32,305 bases of DNA from contig CAJTSR010000030.1 of the NCBI GenBank assembly GCA_910579035.1, forward strand, positions 1 through 32,305, written 5' to 3'. A model generated the notes under the pieces. It ran no database searches and was not told the DNA's origin. It saw only the letters and a program-made list of their open reading frames with translations. Every line of letters begins with the position of its first letter. Position 1 is the stretch's first letter. A program made the position numbers and the translations under genes. This document shows positions 23,342 to 29,925 of the stretch, in pieces. The DNA comes from an uncultured Muribaculaceae bacterium. Lineage in GTDB: Bacteria > Bacteroidota > Bacteroidia > Bacteroidales > Muribaculaceae.

Positions 23342-24417
23342 TTTCTACGCTGTGATTTAGGTGATATATTGCGTATCGTAACTTGCGTGGCTCCGAAGCC
23401 GTACTCTCTGAACGAAGCGTCCTGCACATCGTGTCCCTTATACCGGTGCGTAAGCTCTTTCATAATGGCTTGACGCAGAACGCCCTCGCCCTTGCCGTGG
23501 ATAAACACTATCTTTTGCCCCACATTCCGCAGATTTGCATCCATAACGCTGCAGAAGCGGTCGATCTGCATATTCAGAATATCGGCAGGACCAAGACCGG
23601 CCGTGGTGTCAAGCAGCTCGTCGGCATGCAAGTCCACCTCGATTATATCCGCACGCAAAGGCGCGGCAGACTTCCTTACGGCATTCTGCGAAGCAATGTC
23701 GCGTTTCTTCGCTTTGATACCCTGCTCTATATCCTCAGACCGGAACGAAACCTGGGCGACCGGCCTTCCGCATTCAGCTATGTCGAAAGCTATTACCGGA
23801 TTATCAAAGTAGGGATTAGATTTGAAACAATGAAGCTTGGCAAATTTCGTAGTGTCCACCTTAAGTTCCACAAGTGCCGGATTCACAGCCCCAAAAGCCT
23901 TGGAACGCTTGAATACCACATACTGAACGGCAAGCCTGTCCATGGCAGGGAGATCCGACGGCTCGATTTCACACAGAAACTCCTGCATATTAGGCTCTAT
24001 AAGACCGTCGAAGCGATGAGTCCATTCGGCACTGTCGGCAGAACGCGACATAAGAGCCAGATACACATAATAGTTGGAATCGTTGACGATATATGCGTCG
24101 AAAGTCGACCGCGAAAGCGCCTTTATATCCGACGGCTCAAAGCCAAGAACAAGGCGCAGCTCGTCGCCACCCGGCGTTTCGATAACAGGCAGCGACAGTG
24201 GTGCCGGCTTTGCCGCAGCCTTAGGCAATTCCTTTTCAGGCGTCGGTACCGGGTTGTTAAACCGCGTGGTGTTTCCAACCACCACGCACTCCTTGAGCAA
24301 TACCGGAGTTTCAAATCCGTCTTCGTCGACGTAGGCTATATTATCGACAATGCGCACCACCCTGCCGCCTCCAACGGCGTTCAGATACCGCACATTATCA
24401 CCTATCTTTATCTGCAT
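23338..24417 (-). CDS. DUF2027 domain protein with C-terminal Smr domain
   Basis: The 359-residue protein starts with a short beta-barrel-like segment (IGDNVRYLNAVGGGRVVRIV), which resembles the KOW/Tudor-like start of MutS2-related proteins. A DUF2027-type central domain follows. The C-terminus is a Smr domain: VDLHADELLDTTAG is the first motif and VFIHGKGEGVLRQAI the second, with HGKG present. Smr domains nick DNA or RNA, and recent work ties several to ribosome rescue and mRNA cleavage. No MutS ATPase is present. It is the first gene of a two-gene unit with the EFR1-type protein. No close match to TAnnTTTG is seen upstream; GATCTTTG near 24460 is the nearest. Confidence 0.87.
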   Translation of the reverse strand: MQIKIGDNVRYLNAVGGGRVVRIVDNIAYVDEDGFETPVLLKECVVVGNTTRFNNPVPTPEKELPKAAAKPAPLSLPVIETPGGDELRLVLGFEPSDIKALSRSTFDAYIVNDSNYYVYLALMSRSADSAEWTHRFDGLIEPNMQEFLCEIEPSDLPAMDRLAVQYVVFKRSKAFGAVNPALVELKVDTTKFAKLHCFKSNPYFDNPVIAFDIAECGRPVAQVSFRSEDIEQGIKAKKRDIASQNAVRKSAAPLRADIIEVDLHADELLDTTAGLGPADILNMQIDRFCSVMDANLRNVGQKIVFIHGKGEGVLRQAIMKELTHRYKGHDVQDASFREYGFGATQVTIRNISPKSQRRK

Positions 24418-24544
24418 AATACTTTATTTCTTCGTATGAATCTAAATTTACAAAACAAAGATCAAACCCTTTGTTCCTGCAAAAATAGCATTTTCCCCTG
24501 CAAAAAAAGACAAGCCACTCATTTTTTACGCAGAAATACCGCCG

Positions 24545-24583
24545 CCTCCCCAAAATCGCCTTTGGCGGGAGGAGATTTTTTTT
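24545..24583 (+). terminator. terminator-like hairpin in the spacer before the NagB/PIG-L gene
   Basis: CCTCC pairs with GGAGG and an inner CGCC-TTT-GGCG stem stacks on it, followed by eight Ts (24576-24583). No plus-strand gene ends here and it lies upstream of the promoter element at 24617, so it is not an attenuator for that promoter. It may end antisense or read-through RNA. Confidence 0.35.
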
Positions 24584-24616
24584 GAGGTTTGGGTAATGGT
24601 GTTGCTGATTTTTTGT

Positions 24617-24624
24617 TACTTTTG
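24617..24624 (+). promoter_or_regulatory. -7 element for the NagB/PIG-L gene
   Basis: TACTTTTG matches TAnnTTTG. TTTG at 24588-24591 is 25 bases upstream, longer than usual. The leader to the ATG at 24693 would be about 60 bases. Confidence 0.5.
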
Positions 24625-24692
24625 TACTTCGGTAAACAGTAATCCGAAAATAGAGAATTTACCCAACCGATATATCAAAAACCACAATTATC

Positions 24693-26672
24693 ATGAGAAC
24701 TGATCTCAGCTCGCAGATTAAACTGGACCGGATTCCGCGCCGGTATTACAATCCCGACAACGAGATTGAACTTACAGCTCTGCGCCGTGAAGAAAAGCTA
24801 TTCACACGCATTTTTGAAACAATTTCCGACGGCGGCGATTTCATTGCCTCGGAAATGGCTCGCTACATCAACCGCTACACCGAGCAAAAAGGCAGATGCG
24901 TACTCGCCCTCGGCGCAGGAGTAAGCACCCACAGGGCATATGCAAGCCTCATCAAGCTGTACAACGAAGGACGCGTTGATTTCAGCAACGTGATTATATA
25001 CATCATCGACGAATTCTTCCCCCTGCTGCCGGAAGGACCGTCGGTACTGAAGCGCTTGCGCGAAATCCTCCTCGACCACATCAACATAAAGCCTGAGAAT
25101 GTGCGCACCATCAATCCCGAGATAACGAAGGAAACGATGTACGAGTACTGCCAGGCATACGAGCAGGCCATAGCCGACGACGGAGGTATCGACCTTGCCG
25201 TGTTCGAAATCGGACCGCACGGAACAGTAGCATTAAACGAGGCTGGCTCGCCCGAATCAAGCTATTGCCGCCTGGTGCTTCTCGGCAACGAAATACGCCA
25301 CATCATCAGCAAGAATTACAACTGCGACGAGGTTCCGACAACCGCCATCACACTCGGCGTGGCGAACCTCCGTTCGGCCAAGCGCATACTCACTATGGCA
25401 TGGGGTGAGAACAGCGCCGAAATTGTCCGCAAGGTTGTAGAAGGCGATGCCAGCCCGAGCGTGCCCGCCTCGCTCCTGCAGGGTCACCCCCACGTGAAAC
25501 TCGTTATAGACCTCGGCGCTGCCGAAGAACTCACCCGCATAAGCCAGCCGTGGAAGGTGACTTCCTGCGAATGGAACGACAAGCTTATACGCCGCGCCAT
25601 CGTATGGCTTTGCAATATGACAGGCAAGCCTATCCTCAAACTCACCGACAAGGACTATAACGACTGGGGCCTCGGCGAGCTGCTGGCACTCTACGGTTCG
25701 GCATACAACGTGAACATAAAAGTATTCAACGAGCTGCAGCACACTATCACAGGCTGGCCCGGAGGCAAACCAAACGCCGACGACACCTACCGTCCCGAAC
25801 GCGCCAACCCCTATCCCAAGCGCGTGATAGTGTTCTCTCCCCACCCCGACGACGACGTGATATCCATGGGCGGAACCCTGAAACGGCTCGTGGACCAGCA
25901 CCACGATGTGCACGTGGCATACGAAACCTCCGGAAACATTGCCGTAGGCGACGAAGATATGATACGCTACTTCCTTATGATGGATAAGATTGCACCTATG
26001 TTCGGCTTCAACAACGACGGGTACAACAAGCTTTCCACCGAAGTGCAGGAGTTTATCAAGACCAAGAGCGCCGGCGATATGGACAACAGCGACATTCGCG
26101 AAATCAAGACTATGATTCGCCAGGCCGAAGCCACCATCGCCTGCAACTACATAGGAGTCAAACCCGACAACATACACTTCCTGCGCCTGCCGTTCTACGA
26201 AACGGGCACAATCAAGAAAGGTGACCTGTCGCAGCGCGATGTCGATATCATAATCAAACTTCTGCAGGACGTCAAGCCGCAGCAAATCTTCGTTGCCGGC
26301 GACCTCGCCGACCCGCACGGCACACACAAGGTGTGCACCGACGCAGTTCTCGCAGCCCTCTACGAGCTACGCGACGAAGAATGGATGAAAGACTGCCGCA
26401 TATGGATGTACCGAGGAGCTTGGGCCGAATGGGAAATCGACCACATCGAAATGGCTGTGCCAATCAGCCCGGAAGAACTACGCTCCAAACGCAACTCCAT
26501 TCTCAAACACCAGAGCCAGATGGAAAACGCGCCGTTCCTTGGCGACGACGACCGTCTGTTCTGGCAGCGTGCCGAAGACCGCAACCGTGCCACCGCTCAG
26601 CTCTATGAGGGACTCGGCCTCGCCTCTTACGAAGCTATCGAGGCATTCGTGGAGTACAAACCCATTAAATAA
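24693..26672 (+). CDS. glucosamine-6-phosphate deaminase-like/PIG-L deacetylase fusion protein
   Basis: The 659-residue protein joins a NagB-like N-terminal half to a PIG-L (LmbE/MshB) C-terminal half, a fusion common in Bacteroidetes. The NagB half (about 1-350) keeps the fold, with Asp106 in IIDEFFPL matching E. coli Asp72. Its catalytic loop reads EIGPHGTVALNE, where E. coli has GNDGHIAFNE. Asp141 and His143 are therefore replaced by His176 and Thr178, while the glutamate (Glu183) remains, so ordinary deaminase activity is doubtful. The PIG-L half has the zinc motif PHPDDD from Pro383 and the later DPHGTH, so it looks able to hydrolyse an N-acetyl or amide bond on an amino sugar. A terminator follows. 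Confidence 0.88.
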   Translation: MRTDLSSQIKLDRIPRRYYNPDNEIELTALRREEKLFTRIFETISDGGDFIASEMARYINRYTEQKGRCVLALGAGVSTHRAYASLIKLYNEGRVDFSNVIIYIIDEFFPLLPEGPSVLKRLREILLDHINIKPENVRTINPEITKETMYEYCQAYEQAIADDGGIDLAVFEIGPHGTVALNEAGSPESSYCRLVLLGNEIRHIISKNYNCDEVPTTAITLGVANLRSAKRILTMAWGENSAEIVRKVVEGDASPSVPASLLQGHPHVKLVIDLGAAEELTRISQPWKVTSCEWNDKLIRRAIVWLCNMTGKPILKLTDKDYNDWGLGELLALYGSAYNVNIKVFNELQHTITGWPGGKPNADDTYRPERANPYPKRVIVFSPHPDDDVISMGGTLKRLVDQHHDVHVAYETSGNIAVGDEDMIRYFLMMDKIAPMFGFNNDGYNKLSTEVQEFIKTKSAGDMDNSDIREIKTMIRQAEATIACNYIGVKPDNIHFLRLPFYETGTIKKGDLSQRDVDIIIKLLQDVKPQQIFVAGDLADPHGTHKVCTDAVLAALYELRDEEWMKDCRIWMYRGAWAEWEIDHIEMAVPISPEELRSKRNSILKHQSQMENAPFLGDDDRLFWQRAEDRNRATAQLYEGLGLASYEAIEAFVEYKPIK

Positions 26673-26690
26673 CAACACTCATATATAACG

Positions 26691-26729
26691 ATGAGGCTCC
26701 GTCGTGGATAACACCAGACGGAGCCTCAT
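26691..26729 (+). terminator. 13-bp stem-loop ending the NagB/PIG-L transcript
   Basis: ATGAGGCTCCGTC pairs perfectly with GACGGAGCCTCAT around a 13-base loop. It lies between convergent genes and can serve both strands, although the following T-run is weak. Confidence 0.75.
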
Positions 26730-26742
26730 TGCTTATTCCTTA

Positions 26743-27234
26743 TTATTCTACCAAAATCAGGCCGAAACAATCAGGCACTGAGCCTTCGGGAGCATAACTT
26801 GACACCTCCACCCCGGCATTGCGCACCGTTGCGAACACATCTACTCCGCAAGCTTCCATCGACGGCGCCGTTTCCCACGGTCGTGGGCACGAATCGGGAG
26901 TGCACTCCGCACACAAGCGACAAGGCCCGGTTCCGAAAGGAAGCACCTTGTAGTAGCCCCGCCGAAAAAGCCCGGCGGCAACCGACACGGCAAGCGGAGT
27001 GCCTGCCGTGATAGAATGCGTTCTGAAAAGTATGGCCGTAGTATAATTACCAAGAATGGCACGCATCTCCTCCCATGCCGGCGAATAAGGCGGACAACAG
27101 CGATTATGGCCATAGTTAGGACAGCCATAACGGCACTTCATAACAGGCCATGCAGCAGTTACCACCAACGACGCCGATATTGGCATAGCCAAATCAGCAC
27201 CTTCTGCAAGCAATTGGTCTACAGCTTCTTTCAT
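26743..27234 (-). CDS. DUF2284 Cys-rich predicted metal-binding protein
   Basis: The 163-residue protein has clustered cysteines in the pattern of DUF2284: Cys34, Cys38, Cys46-Cys47 (KCRYGCPNYGHNRCCPPYSP), then PCRLCAECTPDSCPRP, and ACGVDVFATVRNAG near the C-terminus. These probably bind metal or an iron-sulfur cluster; the biochemical role is not known to me. It has no signal peptide, so it should be cytoplasmic. It starts about 40 bases after the SRP RNA gene ends on the same strand; that gene's T-run makes read-through unlikely, yet no clear separate promoter is visible. Confidence 0.82.
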   Translation of the reverse strand: MKEAVDQLLAEGADLAMPISASLVVTAAWPVMKCRYGCPNYGHNRCCPPYSPAWEEMRAILGNYTTAILFRTHSITAGTPLAVSVAAGLFRRGYYKVLPFGTGPCRLCAECTPDSCPRPWETAPSMEACGVDVFATVRNAGVEVSSYAPEGSVPDCFGLILVE

Positions 27235-27273
27235 CTTGATTATAATAAGAGGGAGCCAACGTATGTATACAAA

Positions 27274-27374
27274 AAAAGGTAAGCTTACTACATCGCACCG
27301 CTACAACCCGATACCCTTGCTTCGGTCAAGACCTGGGGGATTCTCGGGGAGCTGGCCGTGTAGGACTTACCCGG
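27274..27374 (-). ncRNA. ffs: signal recognition particle RNA (4.5S, small bacterial type)
   Basis: The minus strand carries the conserved SRP core: CCCCCAGG on one side and AGCAAGGG on the other, with GCGGTGCGATGTAG further 3'. The ends pair as GGTAAG (27366-27371) with CTTACC (27278-27283), followed inward by CTACA with TGTAG, giving the long hairpin expected of the short 4.5S form. A run of seven Ts follows the closing stem as terminator, and a promoter lies just upstream (27378-27408). The apical loop region (TCTTGACCGA) differs from the usual TCCGGAAGGA. The ends are estimated from the helix, promoter and T-run. Confidence 0.85.
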
Positions 27375-27377
27375 ACA

Positions 27378-27408
27378 CAAAAGTACTGCCTTTTTGCCGA
27401 ACTACAAG
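27378..27408 (-). promoter_or_regulatory. promoter of the SRP RNA gene
   Basis: CTTG (27405-27408), a 19-base spacer and TACTTTTG (27378-27385) on the minus strand match the Bacteroides pattern. Start is expected near 27373. Confidence 0.7.
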
Positions 27409-27498
27409 CGGCAACCACGTATTTTAACACAACTTAACACCATAAAAGTCGCCACGGCAACCTTACTGAGATAAAAATTGATTTTTTTCACCTACGGG

Positions 27499-27526
27499 TG
27501 TAACAAAGGCACATATTGCGTGTCTA
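27499..27526 (+). promoter_or_regulatory. ECF-type promoter of the sigma operon (probable autoregulation)
   Basis: TGTAAC (27499-27504) and CGTGTC (27519-27524) resemble the -35 and -10 boxes of ECF sigma promoters, and no TAnnTTTG element is present. The start would fall near 27532, about 20 bases before the sigma ATG. Autoregulation is usual for ECF operons and is inferred here. Confidence 0.5.
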
Positions 27527-27551
27527 TATTGCGAGAACGCATAAAAACAGC

Positions 27552-28043
27552 ATGAACGCCAAAGACTTCGAAACACTCGCACTCAGCCTGCGACCCGGCC
27601 TCGTAAAAGCGGCCAGGCAGATTGTGGTGAGCGAAGCGGAAGCCGAAGATCTCGCGCAGGACACCATGCTCAAGCTATGGAGCATGCGCGAAAGGCTTAC
27701 CGAATACCGATCGGTCGAGGCTCTTGCCCGCATTATTATACGCAGGCTGGCTCTCAACGCCGTCCGCCAGCACCACGGAGCCATAAGCCTCGAAGATGCT
27801 GCCGAGCTGAGCGATGCCGAGAGTCCCGACACGGAGCTTGAACGCAACGAAAGTGCCGCGCGTATCGACGCAGTGCTTGCCGCCCTACCCGAAGCGCAGC
27901 AGATACTCATCAGACTAAGGCACGTCGAAGGCTACGACAATGCTGCCATAGCCGCCGTTCTCGGAACCTCGGAGGGTGCTGTTCGCACCGCGCTATCACG
28001 CGCCAGAAGGCGTGTGGCTCAAATATTGACCCAACCTGTTTAA
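27552..28043 (+). CDS. ECF-family RNA polymerase sigma factor
   Basis: The 163-residue protein has a region 2 (ARQIVVSEAEAEDLAQDTML, with KLWSMRERL after it) that binds core polymerase and the -10 box. A short linker (ISLEDAAELSDAESPDTELE) joins it to region 4 (LPEAQQILIRLRHVEGYDNA and AAVLGTSEGAVRTALSRARR), the helix-turn-helix for the -35 box. No sigma-1 or sigma-3 domain is present, as in all ECF factors. The ATG at 27552 is chosen; an in-frame TTG at 27516 would lie inside the putative promoter. The next gene starts directly after its stop and encodes a membrane protein with the layout of an anti-sigma factor. Confidence 0.93.
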   Translation: MNAKDFETLALSLRPGLVKAARQIVVSEAEAEDLAQDTMLKLWSMRERLTEYRSVEALARIIIRRLALNAVRQHHGAISLEDAAELSDAESPDTELERNESAARIDAVLAALPEAQQILIRLRHVEGYDNAAIAAVLGTSEGAVRTALSRARRRVAQILTQPV

Positions 28044-28619
28044 ATGATTAATATGCCTTACGAATTACTCCGCACTCAGATAGAAGCCTTCCTCGACGGC
28101 ACTACCACGCCTGATGAAGAAGCCTGCATCTACTCGGCGTACAGCAAATCGGAGCCGGGAAGCCTTCCTTCCGACCTCGAACGCTATCGGGCTATGTTCG
28201 CATGGTATGCCTCGCTTTCGGGTGAAGAAAACACCATACCCTCTGCCAAACCCAAACGCAGATACCGCGCGTGGCTCAAATACGGGGCCGCTGCCGCGGC
28301 TACCGCCGCAATCACCGTATCGGCCCTATTCATATCAGACCCGCTGGAAAAAAAGATGGACAACACCCTGTATGCGCAATATGTCGGAAGCTACGTGATA
28401 CGCAACGGCAAGCGCATCAGCGACCTCGACGCGATTATGGTATCCGTGATACGGGCAGAGCACATTGCCGACAGCCTCAGCAACTTCACTACCGAACTTG
28501 AAAACATTCCCGAAATAGAATCGGACAACACCATTATTGAAAACGCCCTGTCCGGCGTAAGCGACCCGGTGCTTGCCCGGCAGCTTTGCAACGATTTGCT
28601 CAACGAACATTCCAACTAA
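28044..28619 (+). CDS. probable anti-sigma factor, single-pass membrane protein
   Basis: The 191-residue protein has an N-terminal cytoplasmic part (1-75), beginning MINMPYELLRTQIEAFLDGT, a shape typical of short anti-sigma domains. A basic patch (KPKRRYRAWLK) precedes one Ala-rich transmembrane helix at about 81-98, and a periplasmic or external domain of about 90 residues follows. It begins on the base after the sigma stop, so the two are coupled. I see no named anti-sigma motif such as the zinc HxxxCxxC, so the role is inferred from position and topology. Confidence 0.72.
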   Translation: MINMPYELLRTQIEAFLDGTTTPDEEACIYSAYSKSEPGSLPSDLERYRAMFAWYASLSGEENTIPSAKPKRRYRAWLKYGAAAAATAAITVSALFISDPLEKKMDNTLYAQYVGSYVIRNGKRISDLDAIMVSVIRAEHIADSLSNFTTELENIPEIESDNTIIENALSGVSDPVLARQLCNDLLNEHSN

Positions 28620-28645
28620 CACAAACAATCATAATTCATACAGAT

Positions 28646-29527
28646 ATGGCTCGAACAATTATATCTGCAATAGCATTGCTTTGCATAGCGATTTCGGCTT
28701 CGGCACAAGCCAAAATCGACAAATACATCGAAGATATGGAAAAGCGCCCCGATGTAGAAACAACATATACCGAACGCCGCGCCCCGCGCAAGAAAAAGCT
28801 TGTGCGCATATCGCGAATAATGAATTTCCAAAATCCCAAATATTACCAGCAGCTCCTCAAAGCCTTTGAAGACGAGCGCGACAATACAGTGAGCGCTTCG
28901 AAAACGGACAAGATGATGACATATCGCTTTGAAAACAACAAAGGCACAAGCACATACTCCCTCACATGGGGCCAGGGCTACTCCGCCCCATACACACTTG
29001 TAATGAGCTGGCGCAGCCAAGACGCTGACGACCAAAGCTATATAGACGACGAGCATTCGACAGGCTCGGAAATATTGGTATTCGACTCTTTCGGCTGCAA
29101 CACAAAAGTAAGCACAAGCACTTCAACCAATAGCTACCAAAAGCAAGCCGACAAAGCCAATAAAAAACTGGCGGCCATGGCACGCAAGCGCGCCGCCGAA
29201 GCCCGGAAGCAAGCTTGCGAGGCTCGCAAAAAGGCTGCAAAAGCGAGCAAACAAGCTGCTGATGCACAGAAACGCGCCGAGCGTACTCGCGGCTACAGCG
29301 CTGACTGCAAGTACAGCGAACGCGCATACCAGAACGCCCTGCGCGCAAGCTGCCGCACAATCAGCCCTGCGGGACAGGTGCGCGAATTTAGCGCGTTCGA
29401 CGCCATGGACAACAGCTCCATATGGGAACATCTCGAAAAAACAGATGTTAACGCCAACTGCATCGTGACCATTACCGAGGTATCAGGAGCCACCACAATA
29501 ATAGACATGAAAAGCCCCCTGATATAG
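28646..29527 (+). CDS. secreted protein with Lys/Ala/Arg coiled-coil segment (DUF5024-like)
   Basis: The 293-residue protein has a signal peptide (MARTIISAIALLCIAISASA, cleavage near ASA-QA). A folded N-terminal domain follows (KIDKYIEDMEKRPDVETTYT onward), which resembles the DUF5024-type proteins seen beside Bacteroidales ECF operons. Residues about 166-215 form a highly regular helix of KAA/RKA/KQA units with Cys and Lys, probably a coiled coil or rod. A final small domain ends DMKSPLI. It is the third gene of the ECF cassette, so it is probably a target or signal of the sigma factor. The start at 28646 is chosen for the signal peptide. The DUF5024 name is uncertain. Confidence 0.75.
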   Translation: MARTIISAIALLCIAISASAQAKIDKYIEDMEKRPDVETTYTERRAPRKKKLVRISRIMNFQNPKYYQQLLKAFEDERDNTVSASKTDKMMTYRFENNKGTSTYSLTWGQGYSAPYTLVMSWRSQDADDQSYIDDEHSTGSEILVFDSFGCNTKVSTSTSTNSYQKQADKANKKLAAMARKRAAEARKQACEARKKAAKASKQAADAQKRAERTRGYSADCKYSERAYQNALRASCRTISPAGQVREFSAFDAMDNSSIWEHLEKTDVNANCIVTITEVSGATTIIDMKSPLI

Positions 29528-29532
29528 CCCGG

Positions 29533-29907
29533 CTACCAGCTGAACGAGAAGCCTACCCGCGAAAGTTCGGCCGACATCGGAGGCTGGAGCTTATACACAC
29601 ACACTGTGCCTCCGGCAATCCTTTCAAAGCGCTGCGACAGCGCCTCCTTTATGCGCCAAGCCACATTTTCGAGCAATGCCGAAGGTTCGGCCATAACCTC
29701 CCTTACAACATCTACAATTTCAGCATAATTCACTGTTGCGTCGAGGCAGTCGCCAACCATGGCTGCCCCGGCGCTTACTTTAAGCACCAGCGACACCTCG
29801 AAAACATTACCTACCACGCGTTCCTGAGGCAACACTCCGTGCCTTGCGAAACAACGAAGCCCGTCGACATGTATGGTGCCGACGGGCATATTATCGTTTT
29901 TATTCAT
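29533..29907 (-). CDS. folB: dihydroneopterin aldolase
   Basis: FolB converts 7,8-dihydroneopterin to 6-hydroxymethyl-dihydropterin and glycolaldehyde in folate synthesis. The 124-residue protein shows the family's RCFARHGVLPQER start, the substrate-binding region TVNYAEIVDVVREVMAEPSA, the conserved LLENVAWRI helix and the C-terminal strand VCVYKLQPPM with the catalytic lysine. The length is normal for the octameric enzyme. It follows RNase R by 18 bases on the same strand and is probably co-transcribed. It converges with the secreted-protein gene, with only five bases between. Confidence 0.92.
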   Translation of the reverse strand: MNKNDNMPVGTIHVDGLRCFARHGVLPQERVVGNVFEVSLVLKVSAGAAMVGDCLDATVNYAEIVDVVREVMAEPSALLENVAWRIKEALSQRFERIAGGTVCVYKLQPPMSAELSRVGFSFSW

Positions 29908-29925
29908 TCAGATGCAATAATAATA

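Noticed and set aside
22430..23473. 347-codon plus-strand frame opposite the EFR1-type gene
   Set aside because: Antisense to a protein with complete iron-sulfur motifs; Arg/His-rich product without domains.
25257..26327. 356-codon minus-strand frame opposite the NagB/PIG-L gene
   Set aside because: Antisense shadow, with unnatural His/Val/Gly-rich composition.
27516..27551. Upstream TTG start for the ECF sigma factor
   Set aside because: It lies within the putative ECF promoter; the ATG at 27552 begins the conserved region 2.
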